Assembly: GCA_016711285.1 (NCBI GenBank)
Contig: JADJTG010000010.1
Coordinates: 227,747 to 291,746, forward strand
DNA: 64,000 nucleotides
Origin: Sphingobacteriales bacterium
GTDB taxonomy: Bacteria > Bacteroidota > Bacteroidia > Chitinophagales > UBA2359
Direction of reading: 5' to 3'
This document shows positions 8,664-17,648 of the stretch, one piece after another. Position 1 is the stretch's first letter. Every line of letters starts with the position of its first letter. The position numbers were made by a program, and so were the translations under genes. The notes beneath the pieces are model-generated. The model was not told the DNA's origin. It did not search any database and saw only the letters and a list, made by a program, of their open reading frames with translations.

Positions 8664-8906
8664 AAGGCAGACTTCCTGACGAAACAATGACAAAATCAAA
8701 GATTTTTATCGGTAAAAAAAAATAATTTATTTTAATTTATCATTTTATAAACAATTAATTATCAATATTTTCAAAATAAAATATTATACACACAAAATAA
8801 AATTTATCATAAAAAATGACGCATTTTGTAACATAAAATTCAATTATTATATATAGTAACAGAGTCATTTTTTTGTTATTTCTTTTAAAAAAAAATAATA
8901 ACTTTT

Positions 8907-8914
8907 TATTTTTG
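8907..8914 (+). promoter_or_regulatory. Promoter -7 box for thioredoxin-family gene
   Basis: TATTTTTG about 95 bases before the ATG at 9010. The surrounding gap 8621-9009 is very AT-rich and holds only this box and the divergent promoter at 8656. Confidence 0.55.
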
Positions 8915-9009
8915 CTTTAAACGATTTTTCGAATTAACTATCTATAACAGCATTAGCGATCTTTGATATTTTATTTCTCAACTCATAATTTTATTACCCC
9001 AACAAACAC

Positions 9010-9444
9010 ATGAATAAATTATTGTCGGTTATTTTATGCTGCCTGATGTTGCAGTTTTCGTCTTTTGCGCAGTCATCTTTCAATGCAGGAAATGGTATCC
9101 GGTTTGAAAATACTTCGCTGGAAGAGATAGTAGCCAAAGCAGAAGCAGAAGGCAAAGCCATTTTTATAGAAACCTACGCTTCGTGGTGTCGCAGTTGTAA
9201 ATGGATGGAACACAACAGTTTTGGCAACAACGCAGTAATAGATTTTTACAACGATAATTTTATCAGCCTTCGTTTAGATGTGGACAGAGAAGGCAAAGCC
9301 TTTGCCGACCGTTTTGGTGTGCGTATGGTTCCTACACTTTTTTATTTCGATAGCAAGCAAAATTTATTAATAAAAGAAGAAGGCGCACAAGAAGTGCAAG
9401 ACTTATTGAAATTAGGAAAAAAAGCAGTAAAAAAAGCAAATTAA
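9010..9444 (+). CDS. Exported thioredoxin-family protein
   Basis: 144 residues. Residues 1-20 form a signal peptide ending 'SSFAQ'. The thioredoxin fold follows, with active site 'WCRSC' and a following 'KWME' near residue 60, and the cis-Pro loop as 'VRMVPTLFYF' near 110. The C-x-x-C with Arg-Ser resembles DsbD-gamma/thiol:disulfide interchange-type domains found in the periplasm of Bacteroidota, where it would reduce or isomerise disulfides. It is monocistronic with its own promoter and terminator. The electron donor is not encoded nearby. Confidence 0.88.
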   Translation: MNKLLSVILCCLMLQFSSFAQSSFNAGNGIRFENTSLEEIVAKAEAEGKAIFIETYASWCRSCKWMEHNSFGNNAVIDFYNDNFISLRLDVDREGKAFADRFGVRMVPTLFYFDSKQNLLIKEEGAQEVQDLLKLGKKAVKKAN

Positions 9445-9467
9445 CCAGTTGTTTTTTATAGAACTCT

Positions 9468-9503
9468 AAAAAAGGGACACCACACAAAAGGTGTCCCTTT
9501 TTT
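9468..9503 (+). terminator. Rho-independent terminator
   Basis: 14-bp perfect stem (9468-9481 with 9490-9503), 8-base loop, T-tract, after the thioredoxin-family gene. Confidence 0.9.
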
Positions 9504-9658
9504 ATGTTTACAAGTTTTTAGGGGTTTTTCAATATTTTTTTTCATTTTTGTACTTTAAAAGCGGTTAATACCTCTTTTTTATTGAAACATTTTTACATCT
9601 CTTACTCAACAAAACCCCAACAAAGCCGCCATACTTTGTTTTTTATATTTTGATTGGT

Positions 9659-10609
9659 ATGTCGCCTGCTGTTTCCCCGATTACGTTGTCGGTTGTAATT
9701 CCGGTATATAACGAAGAAGAAAATGTAGCCCTGCTGCACGAAGAAATAAAAGCAGTATGCGAAGCCCAGCATTATTTATACGAGATTATCATCATTGATG
9801 ACGGCTCTACCGACCAAACTGCCGCCATTGCCCGTCAGTTGTCGCCGGTATATTTTATTCGGTTTCGCAAAAATTTCGGACAAACGGCGGCTTTGAATGC
9901 CGGTGTGCAGCAGGCACAATATCCGTATGTAGTAACCATGGACGGCGACCGCCAAAATGACCCCAAAGATATTCCGAACCTGCTCAACGCTTTGATAGAA
10001 AAGGATTTGGATATTGTATCGGGGTGGCGTAGGCTGCGCAAAGATACCTTTTTGAAACATTTTGTGTCGCGAGGGGCAAATATGCTGCGCAAATTACTTA
10101 TCAACGATGGTATTAACGACAGTGGTTGCTCGTTGAAAGTATATCGGAAAGAATGTTTTGACCATATCACTTTATATGGCGAAATGCACCGTTTTGTGCC
10201 TGCATTATTAAAAATAAAAGGGTTTAAAATCGGAGAAATACCGGTCAATCACCGCCCGCGCGTGGCGGGTGTCACTAAATACAATTGGCGGCGAACCGTA
10301 AAAGGATTTGTAGATATGATATCGGTGTGGTTTTGGAAAAAATTTTCCACACGCCCCTTGCACCTGCTCGGTGGTGTCGGCTTGCTGTTGATTTTTGTGG
10401 GCTTGCTGACGGGTTTTTATACCACTTATCTGTATTTGAAAGGACAAGGCATGTCGGAAAGTGCCTGGCCTATTCTGACAATGTTTTTAATATTGGCGGG
10501 TGTACAATTATTTGTATCGGGGCTTATTGCGGACATTGTTATCAAAAACTATTTTGAGACCACTACTGATGTTCCATACAGTATTAAAGAGGTGGTGAAG
10601 AATCAGTAA
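9659..10609 (+). CDS. GT2 glycosyltransferase, polyprenyl-phosphate sugar synthase type
   Basis: 316 residues from the ATG at 9659 (a TTG at 9650 is also in frame). The GT-A fold is clear: 'VVIPVYNEEENV' at the start, 'IIDDGSTDQT' near residue 48, the metal-binding 'DGD' in 'MDGDRQNDP' near 95, and 'GWRRLRKD' near 122. Two membrane helices at about 235-260 and 270-300 complete the DPM1/GtrB/ArnC layout. Such enzymes move a sugar from a nucleotide donor onto undecaprenyl phosphate on the cytoplasmic side. The two large membrane proteins that follow within 32 and about 80 bases look like GT-C enzymes that would use this lipid-linked sugar on the outer side. Confidence 0.88.
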   Translation: MSPAVSPITLSVVIPVYNEEENVALLHEEIKAVCEAQHYLYEIIIIDDGSTDQTAAIARQLSPVYFIRFRKNFGQTAALNAGVQQAQYPYVVTMDGDRQNDPKDIPNLLNALIEKDLDIVSGWRRLRKDTFLKHFVSRGANMLRKLLINDGINDSGCSLKVYRKECFDHITLYGEMHRFVPALLKIKGFKIGEIPVNHRPRVAGVTKYNWRRTVKGFVDMISVWFWKKFSTRPLHLLGGVGLLLIFVGLLTGFYTTYLYLKGQGMSESAWPILTMFLILAGVQLFVSGLIADIVIKNYFETTTDVPYSIKEVVKNQ

Positions 10610-10641
10610 TAAGAGCACCTTATAAGTAGCAAACTTCAGAT

Positions 10642-12597
10642 ATGCTCAATAATTTTTTACAATCTATTTGGCTAAAAAACAAGGATAGTATCTTTGTTTT
10701 TATTGCGACTGTTATTCTGTATCTTTTGTTGTACAGCTATCGTTTTGATATTGGTTGGGAGACAGGGCAACAAATTTTTATATATGTGCTGCCTTCATTA
10801 TTGTTGTACGAAGTTTTGATATTACCTTTTGTATTAAAAAAATACAAAAATTTCGCATACAAATGGTTGCCTTGGGTATCTGTTGTTATTTTATTGTTTT
10901 TATCACAGATATTGCACTATTCCTATTTGTTTGAAGGCTGGATAGGAGGGCATAATACAGAGACTCACTTTTCTTTTGGCAATTATTTTCCGGCGAGCGA
11001 TGGGCAAACCTATTTTCGCGAGATGTCGGGGTTGCTACGCGGTGATGAGCTGGGTGGTGTGGCTGCCTGGAAACCGATTTCAAGTTTATTTTATGGTTTT
11101 TGGTTTCGTATTTTCGGCGGAGATATGACCCTTTTTATTTTGCTGATGATTTTTTTCAGCAGTTGGTCGGTATTTATAACTGCACGCGTGGTATATCAGT
11201 TGTTGGGTATTACAGCTGCGGCACTGTATATTTATCTTATTATCGCTTTTTCAAATCAGTCTTTTGGCAGTTTTACAACGGAGCAGGCGGGTTTTATTTT
11301 CAGTAATATCGCCGTTTGTTTTTTATTAAAAGGTTTGAGTTTCCGGCAGCCCCGCTATGCTTTGGCGGGTTTTTTCGCACTCATTATTGCTATGAGTACA
11401 CGCCCTTCTGCAATGTTTATTATTCCGTTATTGGGCTTGCTTTTATATTTTTACTTTCCCGACCTCAAAAAACTTCGCCTGTATCGTTTTGCTTTGCTGG
11501 CAGTTTTTTTGGTGGGACTCTCGTCCAATACTATTATCAATATATTGGTGTCAAAAAAAGGATTGCAGAGTTTTGGTAATTTATCCAATGTAATATATGC
11601 ACTTTCTTCCGGTAAAGACCCCTCAAAATGGCAGACATATTATCAAGAACACCCCGAAGATAAAACGACCTCCTCCGGTGCTATCTATCAATCGGCTTTT
11701 GAAAAAGTAAAAAGAAGCCCTTTCAAGTTAATCCGTACCGTAGTTACTACCTTCAACAACCGCATTTGGAATCCTACTGATTATATAATGCCCGGCGTTG
11801 CCAATTCAGGATATATTTACCGAGTGGTGCGCCCTTTGTTGGTTTTGTTTATTTTTCCTGTTTTACTGCTATATTTCAGAAACTACCTCCCCCAGCTTAA
11901 TGGTATTATTTTACTTACAATGCTCAGTTGGTTTGCTTCTTTTTTATCAGCTCCCTTTATCACAGGAGGGTCGCGGGTATTCACCGCCATTATTCCTTTT
12001 AATTTTCTGTTGCTCCCCATCGCCATAGGCAGTGTAATACTTTTATTGTATAAATATGTATATCGTGTTCAAGCAAATGATACCATAGTGTTCAGAAACA
12101 GTATAAACAGTGATAAATTTTCCATATTATTATATGCAATATGTATGATAAGTATTATGATAACACCACTGATGGTAAAAGCTTTTCCTATAAAAACCCA
12201 CCCCACTACAGCCAATCGTGCCAAATTATATAATTGTGGAAACTCACATATTGTAATTATGAAATTAGAAAGCAGTGCTTATATTAATATTTCCAAAAAA
12301 TATGGCTTTGCTCCTTATTTCAAATATAAATCCTATAAAGAACATAATGTATTGGGCGAAGAAATGGTACAATTAGGCATCGGTGGCAAAATAGCAGGTA
12401 CTATTTTAGGCTACAATGAATTAGATAAGGATAGAAAAGAATTTATGCAAATTTATTTAGATGACCCCATAGCAGACAACTGTATGTATGCCGTAATTTG
12501 TGTGGATTATACCTATACAAATAGTCAGAAAGTTATTCGAAAAACAGTACCTTTGAGCAGAGGGAGATATTTGGGGTGTTTCAGAAATCTTTATTAA
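10642..12597 (+). CDS. GT-C-like multi-spanning membrane glycosyltransferase (copy 1)
   Basis: 651 residues with about 12 hydrophobic segments up to residue about 510, then a soluble C-terminal domain of about 130 residues beginning with a Cys ('NCGNSH'). The first long extracytoplasmic loop carries 'SDGQTYFREM' followed by 'GGVAAWKPISSLFYG', and the next gene has an equivalent loop. An acidic residue in this loop is the catalytic hallmark of the GT-C fold (PMT/ArnT-like enzymes using lipid-linked sugars). The role is inferred from topology, the loop and the GT2 gene immediately upstream; the acceptor is unknown. The pair probably arose by tandem duplication. Confidence 0.65.
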   Translation: MLNNFLQSIWLKNKDSIFVFIATVILYLLLYSYRFDIGWETGQQIFIYVLPSLLLYEVLILPFVLKKYKNFAYKWLPWVSVVILLFLSQILHYSYLFEGWIGGHNTETHFSFGNYFPASDGQTYFREMSGLLRGDELGGVAAWKPISSLFYGFWFRIFGGDMTLFILLMIFFSSWSVFITARVVYQLLGITAAALYIYLIIAFSNQSFGSFTTEQAGFIFSNIAVCFLLKGLSFRQPRYALAGFFALIIAMSTRPSAMFIIPLLGLLLYFYFPDLKKLRLYRFALLAVFLVGLSSNTIINILVSKKGLQSFGNLSNVIYALSSGKDPSKWQTYYQEHPEDKTTSSGAIYQSAFEKVKRSPFKLIRTVVTTFNNRIWNPTDYIMPGVANSGYIYRVVRPLLVLFIFPVLLLYFRNYLPQLNGIILLTMLSWFASFLSAPFITGGSRVFTAIIPFNFLLLPIAIGSVILLLYKYVYRVQANDTIVFRNSINSDKFSILLYAICMISIMITPLMVKAFPIKTHPTTANRAKLYNCGNSHIVIMKLESSAYINISKKYGFAPYFKYKSYKEHNVLGEEMVQLGIGGKIAGTILGYNELDKDRKEFMQIYLDDPIADNCMYAVICVDYTYTNSQKVIRKTVPLSRGRYLGCFRNLY

Positions 12598-12679
12598 ATC
12601 GTGTAGTGCCAAGCGGTTTGGCAATATTTCTTACGGTTTGTTGTTGTTTTTTTTCACAGACGAATTGTTTTATAATATT

Positions 12680-14605
12680 ATGAATCAAAATATTAAACAA
12701 TATATTTATCCTGTTTTTCTCACGCTTGCCCTTATTGCTTTTGCTGTCAATTTTCCGAATTTGTTCAGTTATTGGAACTTGCGCTACCTGATATGGCTGC
12801 TGCCGCCATTAGTATTTGCAAGTGAAATAATGATGCCGGTTTTGCCCAAAAGTATCACGGCTCAACGCTTCCTTTCCTTTCGTTTGGGATATTGGTTATA
12901 TTGTTTTATTGCATTGCTCAGTATGTTGTTGGAACAATGGTTAAGCGGTATATTATCCGGTTATTTTAATTTGGCGGCGGTACTTCCTTACAGCGATGCC
13001 ATCAGCTACTATGAAGGGGCGCGACAATTTGCAATAGACGGCGAAATAAGAGGGGTGGCGGCGTGGAAACCTTTGAGTACGGCTTATTATGGCGTATTGT
13101 TGGATATGTTTAATTTTGACGCACGTTTTCCTTTGATATTCACGGCATTGGCAGCTTGCGCATCAGTGTATTGGGTGGGTCTCTACATTCAAAAACTATT
13201 CGGATATGGTGCTGCTTTTTTGTACGCAGCTTTCTCATTGAGTTATTTTTCGCCTTTAAGTACCTCGTATATGACCGAAAGTTTAGGTTTTATAGTAGGA
13301 AATCTGGCATTTTACTTCACCTTGTATGCCCTTCACTCGCGCCACCGCCTTATTATCGCAATATTCAGTTTGTTTTTGTGGGTATTGGCTCTGAATGTAC
13401 GCCCGGGTGAAATGTTTATTTTGCCTGCTTTGGTAATATTCTTTTTAGGATATGTTTTCAATGTTTTTTCCAACAAAGAAAAATTGCTGCGTTACAGCCT
13501 TATTTTTACAGGGATATTAGTGCTGAGTTTTGGTATTTGTCGCCTGTTTTCCTCTTTTATTACCGACAAAAATAGTCAAAACAACGGTAGTTTTGCGTAT
13601 GTGATGTATGCTTTATCGGCGGGAGCAGAGGCAAAAAACTGGACACAAATCAGAAAAGACCATCCCGAAGTGTTGAATTTAAAAAAAGGTAAAGAAGTAA
13701 ATTTTGTATATAACAAAACTTGGAATAACCTCCGTTCTAACCCTTTTCTTTTTATAAAAGCAGTAACAGTTTCGGTTTTTATGCCGTTTTTTAAGCCCGT
13801 AAAAACTTTAATCGGAAAAGTACGCGGCTTTGAGTTTTTATTTCACTACAAAATTTATCATCTACTGTTTTTTGCTTCGTGGTTGCTGATAATATTGGGC
13901 TTATTGAGGCGTATGACCCTACCCGACTGCTATCGTCCTTATTTGTGGCTGTGTGTATATACAGCAGCAGCAGCAATATTATCGTATCCTTTTTTGCCGT
14001 CCGACAACCGCATTTTGTCGCCGGTGATAGGGGCGCATTATTTTTGGCTGTGTGCAGGAGCAGGTATCGCTTTGTATTGGCTCAAAAATCGTTTTGCTTC
14101 CAAAAATGTCGACACTGCTGCCAATAGCGATGCTCTATTAATTGCTGCCGCCGACATTCCGCACCGCCAAGTTGTTGTTTCAAGCGGAGCTTTGGTGCTG
14201 CTGTTGCTGCTGTGTCCAATCATAACAGGTTTGATACCTCCTCCTGTTTACAATACTAAAAGTATTTTTGCCAATTGCCAATGCCCTACACAGCCCTTGG
14301 CTTTCAATTTAAATGATTATAATTTTGCTGTTTTTGACGACAATCAGCTTTATCCTTTCATTCCTTATGTTTCTTCTCAGTATTTCCTGTCGAGCAATTA
14401 TGCCAAAAAATTACGCAAAGACGGGCTTAAAGTAAACGACGGACAAAGCTATGTGCAGGGCGCACCTATCGGCGAAAAAAAAATGTACCGTTTTGTACTG
14501 AACAAAGCTATTCCAATACAAAAAGAATACATTGTTGTGTGTCCGAGAGGAGAAATTACAGGTAGATTTTTTCAGGGAGATATTATCAAGTCAGGAAATT
14601 TTTAA
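12680..14605 (+). CDS. GT-C-like multi-spanning membrane glycosyltransferase (copy 2)
   Basis: 641 residues from the ATG at 12680; an in-frame start at 12638 is possible but adds an unneeded leader. It is a paralogue of the preceding gene: same length, same spread of about 12 membrane segments, an extracytoplasmic loop with 'SDAISYYEGARQF' and 'RGVAAWKPLSTAYYG', and a soluble C-terminal domain starting after a Cys pair ('NCQCP'). Together with the GT2 enzyme upstream and the WbqC protein downstream it suggests a surface-glycan assembly locus in which two related GT-C enzymes add the same or similar lipid-linked sugars at different positions. This is inference from layout. Confidence 0.65.
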   Translation: MNQNIKQYIYPVFLTLALIAFAVNFPNLFSYWNLRYLIWLLPPLVFASEIMMPVLPKSITAQRFLSFRLGYWLYCFIALLSMLLEQWLSGILSGYFNLAAVLPYSDAISYYEGARQFAIDGEIRGVAAWKPLSTAYYGVLLDMFNFDARFPLIFTALAACASVYWVGLYIQKLFGYGAAFLYAAFSLSYFSPLSTSYMTESLGFIVGNLAFYFTLYALHSRHRLIIAIFSLFLWVLALNVRPGEMFILPALVIFFLGYVFNVFSNKEKLLRYSLIFTGILVLSFGICRLFSSFITDKNSQNNGSFAYVMYALSAGAEAKNWTQIRKDHPEVLNLKKGKEVNFVYNKTWNNLRSNPFLFIKAVTVSVFMPFFKPVKTLIGKVRGFEFLFHYKIYHLLFFASWLLIILGLLRRMTLPDCYRPYLWLCVYTAAAAILSYPFLPSDNRILSPVIGAHYFWLCAGAGIALYWLKNRFASKNVDTAANSDALLIAAADIPHRQVVVSSGALVLLLLLCPIITGLIPPPVYNTKSIFANCQCPTQPLAFNLNDYNFAVFDDNQLYPFIPYVSSQYFLSSNYAKKLRKDGLKVNDGQSYVQGAPIGEKKMYRFVLNKAIPIQKEYIVVCPRGEITGRFFQGDIIKSGNF

Positions 14606-14718
14606 CAAAAAAAACAGAAGCCGGTTGCTGAAAACAGTATTGGCGTAAATATATACCATAAACGAAAAAAAGGGCGTATTTTTAGGTATTAAGTTGTATT
14701 TTAATATATTTCGCTGCA

Positions 14719-15447
14719 ATGATGCTTTCCCCTGTTGCCAAAAAAATTATCATCACACAATCCAATTATATCCCCTGGAAAGGGTACTTTGATGCTTTTC
14801 AGTTGGTGGACGAGTGGGTGATTTTAGATGAGGTGCAATATACCCGCCGCGACTGGCGCAACCGCAATATGCTCAAAACACCAAAAGGTTTGCAGTGGCT
14901 CAGTATTCCGGTGGAAAATAAGGGAAAGTTTTTTCAGAAAATATCCGAAACCCACAGCACCGACAACCATTGGCGGAGTCTGCACTGGGACACTTGGCGG
15001 CAATATTACACCAAAGCTCCTTTTTTCAAACAATACCGCGATGAGTTGGAGCATTTGTATTTGGGCAGCAAGGAGCGCAATTTGTCTGTCATCAACCGCA
15101 CTTTCAGCGAGGCAATTTTAAAAGCATTAGAAATTCCTTTGAAAATTCGCAGCGACAGCGATTTTGTCGTCACCACCACCGATGCCACCGAACGCCTCAT
15201 TCAAATATGTGTGCAATGCGGCGCAAGCGACTATTACAGCGGGGCGGCGGCAAAAAATTATCTCAACGAAGCCTTATTTGAACAACACCACATTCGTTTG
15301 CATTATTTAGATTATTCGGCATATCCGACCTATCCGCAACTGTACGGCGATTTTGTTCATAACGTGAGTGCATTGGATTTGCTATTGAACGTTGGCGGAG
15401 CAGCAGCAAAAAATTATCTTAAATTTTCGCCTCAACGCTCATCTTAA
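14719..15447 (+). CDS. WbqC family protein
   Basis: 242 residues. The start 'IIITQSNYIPWKGYFDAF' and the following 'LDEVQYTRRDWRNRN' are the signature of the WbqC-like family, which is found in O-antigen, lipopolysaccharide and other glycan clusters. The biochemical role of the family is not settled; roles in modifying nucleotide-sugar amines have been proposed. Further conserved-looking blocks are 'HWRSLHW' near residue 80 and 'YYSGAAAKNYL' near 170. It fits the glycosyltransferase genes upstream on the same strand, with a gap of about 110 bases. No signal peptide is seen, so it is cytoplasmic. Confidence 0.85.
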   Translation: MMLSPVAKKIIITQSNYIPWKGYFDAFQLVDEWVILDEVQYTRRDWRNRNMLKTPKGLQWLSIPVENKGKFFQKISETHSTDNHWRSLHWDTWRQYYTKAPFFKQYRDELEHLYLGSKERNLSVINRTFSEAILKALEIPLKIRSDSDFVVTTTDATERLIQICVQCGASDYYSGAAAKNYLNEALFEQHHIRLHYLDYSAYPTYPQLYGDFVHNVSALDLLLNVGGAAAKNYLKFSPQRSS

Positions 15448-15534
15448 CCAAACATAAATCATTGATGATAAGTACATTATCCCTGTTTTGTCATTTATCG
15501 TTCAATATGCTTTTTACGCAAGCGTGATATTTTG

Positions 15535-16140
15535 CTATAAATGAAAAAATAAAAAGAAAAAGAGTAGATAAATCCACAAAACGCCCAATACTTGCCAGTA
15601 GGTGCGTAGCAGCTCGAGATGAAGGGCTTGCTGCCGATTGGAGAAATACAGCAAAGAGGCTACGGCATCTTGCGTGTGGCGATAACAATGGTAGGTAAGA
15701 TACCACAACCACAACATACCCGCCAGCAAGTGCAAAGCGTGCAGCCCCGACAGCAAATACAAATAAGAACCATCGGGTGTGCCGCTAAAAAAAACACCCG
15801 CCTGTTTCAGTTCGTTCCACGCCAGCAATTGTGTAGCCGTAAATGCCAAACCCAACACCGAAGTGAGCAATAAGGCGCGGCGCAAAGGTACGGCGGCATC
15901 TTGCTCAAAATAAACTTTCGTTTGCTGCAAAAACCAGCCACTCGCCGACAAAATCAGGGTGCTCACTAAAAAATATTTCGGAAAACGAAATTGCTCCCAT
16001 TTCCAGGCCGGAGCAGCATATAAATAAGCGAGTGTAAGCACCAAAAACAGCATTACAATACCCGCCAGCAAAAAATACAGCACGGTTTTGAGAGGCGATA
16101 TTTTGGATAAAGGAGAAATTTCGGTGGCATTATTTTTCAT
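15535..16140 (-). CDS. Cytochrome c oxidase subunit III (haem-copper oxidase subunit 3)
   Basis: 201 residues with five hydrophobic segments at about 18-45, 55-75, 88-108, 128-150 and 175-200, the five-helix form of subunit III. The diagnostic region is 'YLYLLSGLHALHLLAG' near residue 130 and 'TYWQVLGVLWIYLLFF' at the C-terminus. Subunit III stabilises the catalytic subunit I of the aerobic terminal oxidase. No subunit I or II is adjacent, so it is an orphan copy. It is followed on the same strand, upstream in transcription, by the SDR and CcmE genes, and CcmE links the region to cytochrome c biogenesis. Confidence 0.82.
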   Translation of the reverse strand: MKNNATEISPLSKISPLKTVLYFLLAGIVMLFLVLTLAYLYAAPAWKWEQFRFPKYFLVSTLILSASGWFLQQTKVYFEQDAAVPLRRALLLTSVLGLAFTATQLLAWNELKQAGVFFSGTPDGSYLYLLSGLHALHLLAGMLWLWYLTYHCYRHTQDAVASLLYFSNRQQALHLELLRTYWQVLGVLWIYLLFFFLFFHL

Positions 16141-16197
16141 ACTGTACAGCTAATACAAAAAAATAAAACGCAATATAAAGGAATAGAAGTGTATTTT

Positions 16198-17010
16198 TTA
16201 TTTCAAAGGAGAACCTTTTTCTTTTTTCAGGCGGCGGTACAATAATTTATCCAACCAAGCCGGTACCCAACGATTGAGCCACAAAGCCAGCTTTTCTTCG
16301 CCGCCCAAAACCACCGTGCGGCGGCGTTTTTGGATAGCCTGCCAAGTGGCATTGGCAACGCTTTCGGCACTCATCAGCTTGCTTTCGTCCAAGGGCGAGT
16401 CGCCTTGTGCTTCGCCGCGTTCGTTGAGGGCGGCATTGCGGATATTGGAGGCGGTGTAGCCCGGGCAAATGAGCTGCACACTTACGCCGCTTTCTAACAA
16501 TTCGCAGCGCAGGGCTTCTACAAACAAGTTTATCGCTCCTTTGGAAGCCGAATAAGCGGTGCGGGCAGGCAAACCACGAAATCCGGCGACAGAGGAAATC
16601 GCCACCAAATTGCCGCGACTTTGCTTCACATAAGGCTGGGCATATTTAAAGCAATATACCATACCCCAAAAATTGATATTCATCACCTGATGCAGCACCG
16701 AAGTATGGCTATCTTCTAATGTTGCCCGCATAGAAATTCCGGCATTGGCAATTACGATATCTAAACGCCCAAAGCGCAAAATACATTCATTTACTACCTG
16801 ACTGCAATCTGCCTCTTCACTCACATCGCAGCGCAAAGCTAAGGCTTCGCCGCCTTGTTGCTTTATTTTTTCTGCTATCGCCTGCAACTTGTCGGTATTG
16901 CGTGCTGCCAGCACCACCACACAGCCCTCGCGGGCGAGTTTATACGCCAAAGCCTCGCCGATGCCCGACGAAGCACCTGTTATCAGGGCTACTTTTTTAT
17001 GAGAGACCAC
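16198..17010 (-). CDS. Short-chain dehydrogenase/reductase
   Basis: 270 residues using a GTG start at 17010. A longer in-frame ATG at 17118 would place 36 non-homologous residues inside the upstream ccmE gene, so GTG is preferred. Classical SDR motifs are present: 'TGASSGIGEALA' cofactor loop at about residues 9-20, 'NAGIS' near 88, catalytic Ser in 'AISSVAG' near 140 and 'YSASKGAI' (Tyr and Lys) near 155. It is an NAD(P)-dependent oxidoreductase; the substrate cannot be told. It lies 13 bases downstream of ccmE and probably shares its mRNA. Confidence 0.85.
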   Translation of the reverse strand: MVSHKKVALITGASSGIGEALAYKLAREGCVVVLAARNTDKLQAIAEKIKQQGGEALALRCDVSEEADCSQVVNECILRFGRLDIVIANAGISMRATLEDSHTSVLHQVMNINFWGMVYCFKYAQPYVKQSRGNLVAISSVAGFRGLPARTAYSASKGAINLFVEALRCELLESGVSVQLICPGYTASNIRNAALNERGEAQGDSPLDESKLMSAESVANATWQAIQKRRRTVVLGGEEKLALWLNRWVPAWLDKLLYRRLKKEKGSPLK

Positions 17011-17023
17011 CAAAAAAAGAAAA

Positions 17024-17431
17024 TTAGCCTTTTGCCGACTCAAACTCCCTCGTTTCGAGCTTGCCGTCGTTGTATTTGGAAGGACATTTGAGCAAAATTT
17101 TGGAGGCAATAAACTCATCGCCCTGCACCTTGCCCGTCAGTACAATATCTTCGCTGCGCTCAAAGTCGGCGGGTTGTGCTCCTTTATACACCACTTTCAT
17201 TTCTTTTCCTTTTTTATCGTACATATAAAAAGAAAAATAATTGGGGTCTTTGGAAGGCTCGTAGTAGAGTGTTTTGGATTTATTGAGATTGCCCACAATT
17301 TGAAATTCTTTGCCGTCAGCAGAGGAAGCACTGCCAAAATCGGCGTAGCTGCTGTAATTGCCGGAGGTGCTGATGATATAAGTAATGCACAAGCCAATGA
17401 GCAAAAGTAAAAATATGTGTAATTTTTTCAT
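17024..17431 (-). CDS. ccmE: Cytochrome c maturation protein CcmE, Cys-type
   Basis: 135 residues. A single N-terminal membrane anchor (residues 5-22) precedes a small beta-barrel domain with 'QIVGNLNK' near 45, 'VVYKGAQPADFE' near 80 and 'VLTGKVQGDEFIA' near 97. CcmE carries haem to apocytochrome c in the periplasm. In most bacteria the haem is held by a His in 'HDENY'; here the segment is 'LLKCPSKY', so the His is replaced by Cys in a C-x-x-x-Y arrangement, a variant known from other bacteria such as Desulfovibrio. No other ccm gene is adjacent. A TAnnTTTG box lies 27 bases upstream. Confidence 0.82.
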   Translation of the reverse strand: MKKLHIFLLLLIGLCITYIISTSGNYSSYADFGSASSADGKEFQIVGNLNKSKTLYYEPSKDPNYFSFYMYDKKGKEMKVVYKGAQPADFERSEDIVLTGKVQGDEFIASKILLKCPSKYNDGKLETREFESAKG

Positions 17432-17457
17432 GATATTACAAGCGCAAGTTAATGTTG

Positions 17458-17465
17458 CAAAGATA
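17458..17465 (-). promoter_or_regulatory. Promoter -7 box for ccmE-SDR
   Basis: TATCTTTG on the minus strand, about 27 bases before the ATG at 17431. Confidence 0.55.
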
Positions 17466-17623
17466 CGGTATATTCAGAAAAGTATAAACGTTAAATTTTT
17501 CATTTTCTACACTTTATCCGTATAATAAAAACGACCTGCGTTCTTAAATGTTCTAAGGACAGCGAGATAATTTACAGGGTGTTTTAAATTGTTGTCGAAC
17601 GGGGCAAAGCCGGTAAAAAAGCG

Positions 17624-17631
17624 TATATTTG
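17624..17631 (+). promoter_or_regulatory. Promoter -7 box for topoisomerase III gene
   Basis: TATATTTG 18 bases before the ATG at 17649. This supports that ATG over the in-frame start at 17589, which would lie upstream of the promoter. Confidence 0.6.
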
Positions 17632-17648
17632 TGTTTTTAGATAAAAAA

